From UBA4655 sp964585575 (GTDB lineage Bacteria > Planctomycetota > Planctomycetia > Pirellulales > UBA1268): a stretch of 14,447 bases of DNA. The notes beneath the pieces are model-generated. The model did not search any database, was not told the origin of the DNA, and saw only the letters and a list, made by a program, of their open reading frames with translations. Shown here piece after piece: positions 5,590 through 13,163 of this stretch. The stretch is taken from NCBI GenBank assembly GCA_964585575.1, contig CAZPEM010000083.1:1-14447 (forward strand), in the 5' to 3' direction. Position 1 is the stretch's first letter, and every line of letters starts with the position of its first letter. Made by a program: the position numbers and the translations under genes.

Positions 5590-8500
5590 ATGACGTCGCC
5601 ATCTTTCCGTCCGGCATCCGGCCAGAATGGCGATGCCCGAATCGCTGCTGCGAAACCGTCGATCGACGATGCCCTCGCCGCGGCATGCGAACGATTCCGG
5701 TCGCAATGGCAAAGCGGCGCCGGCCCGACGATCGAGCAGGAATTGAGCAACCTGCCCGAGGACGCGCGACCGCTGATGCTCCACCGCCTGCTGGTGCTGG
5801 AAATCGCCGAGGCCCGTGCGGCCGGTCATTCGCTGGACCTGACCGCCCTGCGGCGACGCTTTCCGCAAGACCGTTCGATCGTCGATGGCGCCTGGGAGGA
5901 GAGCTGGCGGACGAAGCCGTCGCCCCTCACCGTCGGGCCCGGTCTGCGGGCCGCCACAGGCTCGAATGACACGACCAGCCCGCACACCGACCCGGCGGTC
6001 ACCAGTCCCTCCGACACTTCCGCCGTCGAGGCCGACACGATAACGACGGCGACCCGCTACTCCCGCCTCAGGCAGCATCGCAAGGGAGGAATGTCGATCC
6101 TGCGGATCGCCCACGACGAGGACCTCGATCGCGAGACGGTCGTCAAGTCGCTTCGCCCCGAATACGAGAATGGCGAGGAGTTCCGCCGCCAACTGCTCGC
6201 CGAAGCTTCGATCACAGGCAAGCTCGACCACCCGGGTATCGTGCCGGTGTACGGCGTCGGCCAAAAATGGGACGGCACTCCATTTTACACGATGCGGCGG
6301 ATCGTGGGGGAGGACCTTCACTCGCACATCGAACACCACCACGCCGCGCGGCGGGGCGAAACGTCCGCCTCGCAGGCCGGCACTTCGCCCGCGCTCGACC
6401 TGCGCGACCTCGTCGAGCATCTCGTGGATGCCTGCAACACGATCGCGTACGCACACGATGCCGGCGTGCTCCACCTCGACGTGAAGCCGCAGAACATCAT
6501 GGTCGGCCGCTACGGCGAGACGTTCGTGGTCGATTGGGGATTGGCGAGACCCTATGACCGCTCGACCGAATTCCGCAACGAGCAGACCGTCGTACTTCGC
6601 GACGACCTGCGTGGAGGCATCGATGCGTTCACGCGGCCGTTCGTGAGCCCCGAGCAGTACTTCGGCCACCCGGTCGGCCCGGCAGCCGACATCTACAGCC
6701 TCGGCGCGACACTCTATTTCCTCGTCACCGGCGTCCCCGGCCTGGCGGGCAGCGAACCCGACTTTGACGCGATTCTTCGCGCCGGGAAGATTCCAACCGC
6801 CCGCAGCCGCCGCCCGGATGCTCCCAAGGCGCTCGAATCGATCTGCCAGCGGGCGATGGCCCCCCACCCGGCCGCCCGTTATCCGACGGCGAAGGCCCTC
6901 GCGGCCGACCTTCAGGCCTGGCTGCGCGACGAACCGGTGATGGCCATGCCGGAGCGGCTCCCCGACCGCTGCCTCCGGACGATTCGCCGCCACGCGGGAA
7001 TCGTCGCCACGGCCGGGGCATCTCTGCCGCTCATCGCCGCGGCCATCGCGGCGGCGGTCCTGAGTTGGAGCCAGGCAGATCGATATCGCACGGTCGCCAG
7101 GCAGGCCGCCGACGCCGCGAGCGAAGCCCGGGTCGCCAAGGACGAGGCGACGTCCCAACGAAATCTCGCCGACGCACGGTTCGAGCAGGCGGTGCAGACT
7201 TTCGAGGCGATCGTCGAGCCATTGGCCACCGCGAACTGGAGCAACATCGAGTTGTTCGGCCAATTGGCGCGTCACATCGACTCCTTCTCCGAAGCCTTTC
7301 TTGCGGAGGCTCGCGGCGGATCCTCAACGTCGCCCCCGCCGCTCCAACTCGCCCGCATCCACGAATTGAGGGCGATCGCGGCCAGCGTGTCGAAAAACCG
7401 CATGAACCTCGAGGACATGCAGGAAGCCGAGCGGTCCTTGATCGAGGCGCTGCGGGCGGATGCAGACGACCCCGAACTCGTCCGGCGGCTGGCCCGCAAT
7501 CGCCTGCTGCAGGGGCAACAATTCTTCATTCGCGAACGCTCCGATGTCTCACGGGCGGGAACGCGGATGGGCACGAAGGCGATCCTCGAGGAGGCGAGAG
7601 GCGGGTTCGAGCGGCTGAAGCAGATGCAGGGAGACGCGTTCGGATTGGCCGATGCGTTGCTCCTGGCGGAGATCCACCATGAGCTCGGCCGCTGGTACCT
7701 GTGGCTCGCCGACAATTCCCCTGAGGAAGCCGGATTGACGACCGACTCGAGTTTGGAAATGTCTCTCGAACACTTCAACGCTGGGCTCGATATCCGGGAT
7801 CGCCTCTCCCGCAGGTCAACGAAGGAAGATGTCGTCCGCGACTTGGCCCGCAGCTACGGCTTTCGAGGCGACCTCTACGCCCGTCTCGGAAAGCTCTCGC
7901 AAGCCCGCGAGGACTACACCGTATCGGAGAAACTTCGCGAAAAGCTGTTTCTAGCGAAGAAATCCAACATCGATTATCGGCTCCAGTACTGCCGTGGGCT
8001 GGCGAATTTCGTCTCGCTCGAGATGATTGCCCCGAGCGCACCGGCGGAGACCCTGGCGACCATCGAGCGAGTGGACAAGGCCGCCGACATGCAGGCCCAA
8101 CTGCTCGAGGACTACCGCCACAATACCTCCTTCGAGCGGGAAATCTGCCGTGACCTCGCCTGGTCCCTCGCCGCGTCGGCCGAGTTGCGGCTGATACACG
8201 GAGGTAGCGAAGGCGACGCCCCGCGACAACGCGACGAAGCGGCCAAGAAGGCGACGGGCGCGTTCCTCCTCCTCGATCGCGACACCGTCTCCGATGACGA
8301 GAGGCTCCAGTCGAAATACCGCTATCGCGTGCTGGAGGCAGAAGTCACCGGCGATGCCGACCGGGCCCGCGAAGCGAGGGAGTTCTTCGAAAAGGTCGGC
8401 TTCGAGAAACTGGAACCGGACTCCATCTGGTCCCTTGCGGTCGCCCGGGCCCTCACGGGGAACGACAAAGGGGCCGCGGAGGCCTTCGTCCGCCTGGTGA

Positions 8501-8631
8501 ATCGCGGCGGCAAGAATCGGGCCCAGTACGAAGCCCGTTTCCGCCGCGGCAGGTCGCTCGAGAAGATCGCCGACCTGCCCGGCGTGCCGGATGCGAGGGA
8601 GCGGCTCTCGCGTTCCCACGCGTCACGATAG
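5590..8631 (+). CDS. Membrane-spanning Ser/Thr protein kinase with periplasmic coiled coil and helical repeats
   Basis: 1013 aa. Residues 20-102 form the adaptor stretch common in planctomycete kinases (IEQELSNLPEDARPLMLHRLL). The kinase domain is about 157-447: Lys K186 in VVKSL, helix-C E205, catalytic loop HLDVKPQN (295-302) with D297, K299 and N302, DWG (315-317) in place of DFG, SPEQ (353-356) in place of APE, D367 in DIYSLG, and R430. A membrane helix (about 470-493) follows, then a coiled coil (about 495-545) and an all-helical region to the end with a TPR-like unit near 749-786. By analogy the C-terminal half is outside the membrane and senses or binds something. The Gly loop is degenerate (GGMSILRIA, 166-174, where planctomycete kinases usually have GGxGxVxxA), and HRD is HLD. 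The core catalytic residues remain, so activity is possible but may be reduced. Confidence 0.92.
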   Translation: MTSPSFRPASGQNGDARIAAAKPSIDDALAAACERFRSQWQSGAGPTIEQELSNLPEDARPLMLHRLLVLEIAEARAAGHSLDLTALRRRFPQDRSIVDGAWEESWRTKPSPLTVGPGLRAATGSNDTTSPHTDPAVTSPSDTSAVEADTITTATRYSRLRQHRKGGMSILRIAHDEDLDRETVVKSLRPEYENGEEFRRQLLAEASITGKLDHPGIVPVYGVGQKWDGTPFYTMRRIVGEDLHSHIEHHHAARRGETSASQAGTSPALDLRDLVEHLVDACNTIAYAHDAGVLHLDVKPQNIMVGRYGETFVVDWGLARPYDRSTEFRNEQTVVLRDDLRGGIDAFTRPFVSPEQYFGHPVGPAADIYSLGATLYFLVTGVPGLAGSEPDFDAILRAGKIPTARSRRPDAPKALESICQRAMAPHPAARYPTAKALAADLQAWLRDEPVMAMPERLPDRCLRTIRRHAGIVATAGASLPLIAAAIAAAVLSWSQADRYRTVARQAADAASEARVAKDEATSQRNLADARFEQAVQTFEAIVEPLATANWSNIELFGQLARHIDSFSEAFLAEARGGSSTSPPPLQLARIHELRAIAASVSKNRMNLEDMQEAERSLIEALRADADDPELVRRLARNRLLQGQQFFIRERSDVSRAGTRMGTKAILEEARGGFERLKQMQGDAFGLADALLLAEIHHELGRWYLWLADNSPEEAGLTTDSSLEMSLEHFNAGLDIRDRLSRRSTKEDVVRDLARSYGFRGDLYARLGKLSQAREDYTVSEKLREKLFLAKKSNIDYRLQYCRGLANFVSLEMIAPSAPAETLATIERVDKAADMQAQLLEDYRHNTSFEREICRDLAWSLAASAELRLIHGGSEGDAPRQRDEAAKKATGAFLLLDRDTVSDDERLQSKYRYRVLEAEVTGDADRAREAREFFEKVGFEKLEPDSIWSLAVARALTGNDKGAAEAFVRLVNRGGKNRAQYEARFRRGRSLEKIADLPGVPDARERLSRSHASR

Positions 8632-8672
8632 ACGAACCTGGAAGCAACTCTCCGTGAACTTACACGTGGAGC

Positions 8673-8698
8673 CGCAGGCCGGTTTTACGAGGCCTGCG
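8673..8698. terminator. Hairpin between convergent genes, probable bidirectional terminator
   Basis: CGCAGGCC (8673-8680) and GGCCTGCG (8691-8698) form a perfect 8-bp GC-rich stem with a 10-nt loop that contains TTTT. It lies 42 bp after the kinase stop and 24 bp after the stop of the convergent DUF1080-ThuA gene. There is no terminal T-run, so termination may rely on the stem alone or be assisted by Rho. Confidence 0.6.
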
Positions 8699-8721
8699 AC
8701 GGATTCGCCGATCCAGCCCGA

Positions 8722-10317
8722 TCAGGGCTTCTTCGGGGCCTTGGCGTCGAGATTGGCGGCGAGGTCCTGCGGGTTCACGCTCGACGAAACGCCCCCCTCG
8801 GGCACGTCGAGCCCCGATGTCCAGACGAGCGCGTTGAGCATCAGCTTCCGGAAGTCGTCGTTGCCCCAGTTGGCGTGGAAGTGGCCGCCGGTGCAGCCGA
8901 AGCCCCTGCCGCCATCGGGCCGCTCGTAGGCCCAGGCCAGCACCTCCCGCCCACCACGGTTGCCGCGGACGGTCGGATTGTTGCTGTGGGGACCGTCGGG
9001 CCGTTCGCGGGTCGCGTCCGGCGGCACGGCCGAGAGGATCGGCACGACCGCTGTGGCCGGCTCCCGGAATCGCATGTGGAAGTACCACTCGTCGTTGGTC
9101 TCGAACGGCTTCACGCCCCGGCAGATGGGGTGGCCTTCGGCGAGCTCCGTCTTGGAGAGCGTCCAGTGCGGGTTCACCGACCAGTCCATCTCGAAGTAGC
9201 CGCCGAGCCAGTCGAGGAACTGCGGGCCGCCCTTTTCCTTCGGCACTTCGACGGCGTAGTGGAGGCAGGCGATGCCGACGCCCCGCTTCGCCAGGGCGTC
9301 GATCTGCGCAAGCCGGTTGCTCTGCACGACCGGGTGGCGGCCGCCGCCGTCGGCGAAGAAAAAGACCGCGTCGGCGTTGTCGAACGCGGTCGGGTCGGCG
9401 GGCCAGCCGTCGGTGTACACGGCCGTGACGAGCTTCGGCACGCCCGCATCGAGGCACTTCTCGACGAGCATCGATCCGGCGCGAAACTCGTGCTGCCCGG
9501 CGGCATGGCTCGGCCGGCCGGCCACGAGCACGAGCTTCTTGCGAGCGTCCGCCAGACGCGTCCGCTTCAGACGGATGTCGCGAAACTCCACCTTCATCGG
9601 CGGTCCGGAGTGGAGCTGCAGCGCGAGCACGCCCTCGTTCGCCCGCTTGCCATCCTGCCCGTCGAGCAGCTCGCTCACGAGCTGGCCGTTGATGAAGTGC
9701 TGGAGCTTCTGGCCCCGCGCGACGATGCGGTAGCGGTTCCACTCGCCCGGCTTGATCACCCGTTGGAGTTCCTCGGCGTTGCCGATCGGCTCCCCGGGGG
9801 TCTTCGTGCCGTCGGCCGCGATCGCGATCCGCTCGCCCCGCAGCGCGAGGATGCCTCGCCCCCGCTCCTCGTAGATGATGCCCGAATACTTCGTGCCGGC
9901 CTCGAAGTCGGCCTGGTATCCACCGACGACCGAGTTGCCGAGGTCCTTGCTGCGATACTGGATGCCGCTGTTTCCACCGGTGATCCGATAGTCGATCTCC
10001 AGCTCGAAGTCGTCCACGAGCCCCTGCCTCCAGACAAGGAACGTATTGCCCTTGGTGGGGTTGTCCTTCGTGGTCTCGCCCACGATCGTTCCGTCCTTCA
10101 CAGACCAGAACTCCGGCTTCCCCTCCCAGCCGTCGAGCGAGCGGCCGTCGAAGATCGACACGTATCCGTCTCTGGAGTTTCCGTCGTTGGAGGTCGCGCC
10201 GCCCGCGGCCGCCGCCTCCTGGGCGGGTGCGGCCGGCGACACGGCCGGCAACAGGGCGAGCGACAGGAGCAGCGGGCGGAGCCGACGAAGAAGCGTGCGT
10301 GAGGCGGTCACTCTCAT
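8722..10317 (-). CDS. Secreted DUF1080-ThuA fusion protein, probable carbohydrate-active enzyme
   Basis: 531 aa. The signal peptide is at 1-33 (MRVTASRTLLRRLRP, hydrophobic LLLSLALLPAVSPA, cleavage near APAQ|EA). Domain 1 (about 50-253) is DUF1080 (PF06439, a concanavalin-like jelly roll found in 3-keto-disaccharide hydrolases): SIFDGRSLDGW (54-64), GNSGIQYRS (115-123), KPGEWNRYRIVARG (189-202), HFINGQLV (207-214). Domain 2 (about 261-505) is ThuA-like (PF06283), a glutamine-amidotransferase-like fold: LVLVAGRPSHAAGQHE (262-277), FFFADGGGRH (319-328), CLHYAVE (351-357), HPICRG (396-401), CTGGHFHANW (475-484). The ATG at 10317 is preferred to one at 10398 because it begins the signal peptide and has AGGA four bases upstream. 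Planctomycetes carry many such proteins, thought to degrade sugars in the periplasm. The substrate is unknown. Confidence 0.9.
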   Translation of the reverse strand: MRVTASRTLLRRLRPLLLSLALLPAVSPAAPAQEAAAAGGATSNDGNSRDGYVSIFDGRSLDGWEGKPEFWSVKDGTIVGETTKDNPTKGNTFLVWRQGLVDDFELEIDYRITGGNSGIQYRSKDLGNSVVGGYQADFEAGTKYSGIIYEERGRGILALRGERIAIAADGTKTPGEPIGNAEELQRVIKPGEWNRYRIVARGQKLQHFINGQLVSELLDGQDGKRANEGVLALQLHSGPPMKVEFRDIRLKRTRLADARKKLVLVAGRPSHAAGQHEFRAGSMLVEKCLDAGVPKLVTAVYTDGWPADPTAFDNADAVFFFADGGGRHPVVQSNRLAQIDALAKRGVGIACLHYAVEVPKEKGGPQFLDWLGGYFEMDWSVNPHWTLSKTELAEGHPICRGVKPFETNDEWYFHMRFREPATAVVPILSAVPPDATRERPDGPHSNNPTVRGNRGGREVLAWAYERPDGGRGFGCTGGHFHANWGNDDFRKLMLNALVWTSGLDVPEGGVSSSVNPQDLAANLDAKAPKKP

Positions 10318-10417
10318 GTTCCTGGGGAGAAGGGGAAACGCGGCCGACGGGCCGGCCGACGATGGCCGTATTCTCTCGGAGGGCCACCGGGCCATCAAGT
10401 TCGCAACGAGTGCTTCA

Positions 10418-10440
10418 GCCGCCCGATCGAGCCGGGCGGC
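10418..10440 (-). terminator. Hairpin downstream of the coiled-coil protein gene
   Basis: GCCGCCC (10418-10424) and GGGCGGC (10434-10440) form a perfect 7-bp stem with a 9-nt loop, starting 18 bp after the stop of the coiled-coil gene on the minus strand. No T-run follows. It could end that transcript and separate it from the DUF1080-ThuA gene 100 bp further on. GC-rich stems of this size also arise by chance. Confidence 0.4.
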
Positions 10441-10458
10441 GAGCGGGCCCGTCGCCGT

Positions 10459-11970
10459 TCAACGGCTCCCCGACGGCACCGTTGATGGAATCCGCTCCGC
10501 ACCGGGCACGGTCACCGACGACGACACGACCGGCCGATCCGCTCCGAGCCACTCGAGAAAGGCGTCGAGGGTCAGGATCCGGATGCCGAGCCGCCTCGCC
10601 TCGGCGAGTTCCAGGCTTCGCCGTCTCTCCTCGGCCGGCTTCAAGCCGCCGCGGTTTTCGCTGCCCCGGCCTTCCGGCTTGCCGGCATCGATGACGACCG
10701 TGGTCGCGGAGCCGATGGACCGCTCGATCGTTCCCCCGCTGCGGCGGACGAGATCCTCGAGCGACGTCGGATCCTCCTTTCCGTCCCCGTTGAAATCGAC
10801 GAACCCGACGACGACCGCCTCGAGCGGCCGCCCCGCGCTCCACAACGGCGTCGACACCGTGTCGCCGGGCACGATCGGATCCTCGATGGAATCGCGGCGA
10901 ATCCGCCCGCGGACGAGCGAACGCCCCTCGACGTCGATGACCTCGACGACGGCCTTGACGGACCTCGCGCTGCCGAGCGGCAGCGAGCCGGGATGAACGT
11001 TGAACACGAGCCCGGGACGGATGCCGAAGGTCGATTCGCATCGGATCGTCACCGACTGCTCACGCTGGTCGACGGCGACGATCCGCCCGTCGATCGCCCC
11101 GGAGTCGGCGGGCTGCGGCGGCACCCGCTTGACGATCGGCTTGAGGGATTGGATCTCCGAGCCGGTCGCCCCGAGCGCCTCGAGCACTTGCATCTGGACC
11201 TGAGGATCCTTGGCAGCGGCCGCGGCGAGCAGTTCCGTCCGCTCGAGCAGCTGGATCGTCTTGTCCCGATCGCGGATGGCCCGTATGAGCAGCCCGATCT
11301 GGGTCACCGGATCCTTCCCCTCGAACGCCGACTTGCCGAGCACCGACTCGCCCTTGACGATCTCGTCGATGATGACCTTCGTCGCCTCGGACCGCTCGAG
11401 GGCCTGCTGCTTCTCGGCCACGAGCTTCTGCTCGGCCTGCTCGAACTCGAGCCGCCGCTTTTCGGCGTCCTGCCGAACCTTCTTCACGTCATCTTCCGCC
11501 CTCGAAACCTTCTCCTCCGAAGCCCTGATCGCCGCGTCGAGGTTCTGCTCGGACTTCGCGCGGGCCGCGTCGGCGGCGGCCTTCGCCGTCTGCGCGGCCT
11601 TGAGGTCGGCGTCTTTCGAGAGCCTCGCGGCCTCGAGCCATTTCGCGAGATCGATCACCTTCAGGGACTCGGCATCCTGCTCCTTGTAGTCGGGAAACAT
11701 GCCGACGATCTCCTGTCGCATGTCGTCGACCGACTTGGACGCGTCGAGGCCGATGAGCTCGGCCAGTTCCTTGACTCGGGTCGCCTCCTCGCCCTCCTTC
11801 AGCTTGGCTTCGTCGAGCTCCTTGGCGCTGGCGGCCACCTGCTTCTCGGCCTCGAGCTTCTGTCCGAAGAAGAGGTAGGTCGTCACCGTCAAGATGAAGG
11901 TGAGCATCACGAAGACGATCAGCGCGATGCCGAGCGCCTGATTGATCGTGCCTGTACGGCCCGTACTCAT
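10459..11970 (-). CDS. Membrane-anchored coiled-coil protein with BRCT-like C-terminal domain
   Basis: 503 aa. A short cytoplasmic N-terminus precedes one membrane helix (about 13-36, ALGIALIVFVMLTFILTVTTYLFF). Long Ala/Lys/Glu-rich coiled-coil segments follow (about 37-70 and 105-250), as in structural or scaffold proteins. Residues 292-370 look like a small beta barrel (GAIDGRIVAVDQREQSVTI ... GIRPGLVFNVHPG). Residues 385-476 resemble a BRCT fold: VVVGFVDF, a DFNGDGKED loop that also looks like a calcium loop, LEDLVRRSGGTIERSI (404-419) with the paired glycines, TTVVIDAG (423-430), and a final helix ARRLGIRILTLDAFLEWLG (458-476). I recall related planctomycete proteins with the same 'NGDG...GG' tail, but no function. 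The start has GGAGGGG five bases upstream (11976-11982). Confidence 0.82.
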   Translation of the reverse strand: MSTGRTGTINQALGIALIVFVMLTFILTVTTYLFFGQKLEAEKQVAASAKELDEAKLKEGEEATRVKELAELIGLDASKSVDDMRQEIVGMFPDYKEQDAESLKVIDLAKWLEAARLSKDADLKAAQTAKAAADAARAKSEQNLDAAIRASEEKVSRAEDDVKKVRQDAEKRRLEFEQAEQKLVAEKQQALERSEATKVIIDEIVKGESVLGKSAFEGKDPVTQIGLLIRAIRDRDKTIQLLERTELLAAAAAKDPQVQMQVLEALGATGSEIQSLKPIVKRVPPQPADSGAIDGRIVAVDQREQSVTIRCESTFGIRPGLVFNVHPGSLPLGSARSVKAVVEVIDVEGRSLVRGRIRRDSIEDPIVPGDTVSTPLWSAGRPLEAVVVGFVDFNGDGKEDPTSLEDLVRRSGGTIERSIGSATTVVIDAGKPEGRGSENRGGLKPAEERRRSLELAEARRLGIRILTLDAFLEWLGADRPVVSSSVTVPGAERIPSTVPSGSR

Positions 11971-11975
11971 CGCGA

Positions 11976-11982
11976 CCCCTCC
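11976..11982 (-). promoter_or_regulatory. Strong Shine-Dalgarno site of the coiled-coil protein gene
   Basis: On the minus strand GGAGGGG lies five bases before the ATG at 11970, the clearest ribosome binding site in the window, and it fixes this start. A TAGAAT box (11989-11994, minus) lies just upstream and could be a -10 element with a short leader; no -35 match is visible. Confidence 0.6.
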
Positions 11983-12041
11983 GGACCCATTCTATCGGCC
12001 GCCCGGGTTCCTCTCGTTCACGACCCTGCCGCCCCTGCCGG

Positions 12042-13082
12042 TCAGGCAGTCTCGGGAAGGGACGCCGGGAAGCTCTTCCATGAATGCTTCACCGCGGAAA
12101 ACACCGCCGGCGAGAGCACCAGCGCCCCCGTGCGGCACGCCTCCTGCGAGTCGTTGATCGGCCGACCGCGACGAATCGATTCGTGCAGGGCGGCCCACGC
12201 GGCGGAGAGCCCGCACGCGGTGGCCCGGCGACGGGCCGACGGCGTGACGAACTCGACGGCGCCGCCCGCGTGCCTTGCCACCATGCGGCCGTGCCGGGAT
12301 GGGGAGTCCGCGAGCAGCACGCGGATGCCCCGACCGTCCGCTGCCCGCAGCGCAAACCCTCCTGCGGTCGCGCGGGTCGACCATTCGTCGCCGTGACCGC
12401 CAAGGGCCGAAACCGCGGCGTCGACGGCGTCGAGACAGCGTTCGGCGACGAGTCCGCCCGACAGCTCGACGGCCTCGATCTCGCGGACGCGGCGGTCGAG
12501 GCTCCGCACGCGGTCGATCGCCGCGGCGACATCGGGGTCGTAGCGAAGCGACAGGCTCGTCACGAACGAAAGACCTCGCGAGGCCGACGACCTGCCGCAT
12601 GCCGCGACCTCCGCGAGCCCCGAGAGGTCCACCGCGAGCGGCCGCTCCGCGTAGACGTGGAGGCCGCGAGACACCGCCACGGCGACGTGTTCGGGCCGCA
12701 CTGCCGCCGACGCCGCGAGGATCACCACGTCGATCCCCGCGTCGCACACCCGCTCGCAGGCATCTCGTCCCGCGAAGCGACGTTCGGCCGGCGCGTCGAA
12801 CGCGCTGCCGAGGCGACGAGCGAGCACGCCGGCCGCCTCGTCCACCGCCGCGGGCACGAGGTCGCCGATCGCCGTGATGAAGACGCCTCGATCGCAGGCC
12901 GCCGCCTCGATCGCGGCGCCCGTGCCGCGGCCGCCGCAGCCGACGAGGCCGACGCGGAGCCGGTCGTCGCCGGCGGGAAAGAAACCGCCGCGGGCGAAGC
13001 TCGAGACCGTGCCCCCCGCGACGATCCCGGAGGCGGATTCCTTGAGGAACGACCGGCGTTGCAGAAGTCGGATTGCGGGCAT
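12042..13082 (-). CDS. Tat-exported Gfo/Idh/MocA-like oxidoreductase, catalytic motif altered
   Basis: 346 aa. The Tat signal has RRSFLKES (9-16) and a hydrophobic stretch to about 36, so export in folded form is expected. The Rossmann motif VGLVGCGGRGTG (44-55) fits NAD(P) binding. The family's EKP motif, whose lysine is catalytic, appears as AERP (145-148), i.e. Lys to Arg at 147. The usual His/Asp-rich C-terminal active-site segment is replaced by SGGLVAERCLDAVDAAVSALGG (208-229). The protein is also shorter than typical planctomycete members (about 420-460 aa). A non-enzymatic or altered role is therefore likely. The ATG at 13082 is chosen because it begins the Tat signal; an in-frame ATG at 13145 would add 21 residues. 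Upstream neighbour: the DUF1570 gene, 81 bp away. C-terminal residues SWKSFPASLPETA give no further clue. Confidence 0.85.
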   Translation of the reverse strand: MPAIRLLQRRSFLKESASGIVAGGTVSSFARGGFFPAGDDRLRVGLVGCGGRGTGAAIEAAACDRGVFITAIGDLVPAAVDEAAGVLARRLGSAFDAPAERRFAGRDACERVCDAGIDVVILAASAAVRPEHVAVAVSRGLHVYAERPLAVDLSGLAEVAACGRSSASRGLSFVTSLSLRYDPDVAAAIDRVRSLDRRVREIEAVELSGGLVAERCLDAVDAAVSALGGHGDEWSTRATAGGFALRAADGRGIRVLLADSPSRHGRMVARHAGGAVEFVTPSARRRATACGLSAAWAALHESIRRGRPINDSQEACRTGALVLSPAVFSAVKHSWKSFPASLPETA

Positions 13083-13124
13083 CGGCGCGAGGCTCCAGGG
13101 TGGCGATGAATCGGCGTCGAACGA

Positions 13125-13130
13125 AGCATA
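13125..13130 (-). promoter_or_regulatory. Possible -10 box upstream of the Gfo/Idh-like gene
   Basis: TATGCT in a GGTATGCT context lies 43 bp before the start at 13082. TTGGCG (13150-13155, minus) is a poor -35 candidate with a 19-bp spacer. The same GGTATGCT octamer occurs upstream of the yeiH-like gene (1008-1015). Function is unproven. Confidence 0.22.
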
Positions 13131-13163
13131 CCGCCGTGGCCGCATTCTTCGCCAACTGCCGCG

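Noticed and set aside
8875..10302. A 475-codon + strand frame opposite the DUF1080-ThuA gene
   Set aside because: The minus-strand frame has a signal peptide and two recognised domains; the + frame is a compositional shadow.
10993..12396. A 467-codon + strand frame rich in Leu/Arg/Gly opposite the coiled-coil gene
   Set aside because: It is the mirror of Ala/Glu/Lys coiled-coil codons, spans two real minus-strand genes, and shows no domain.
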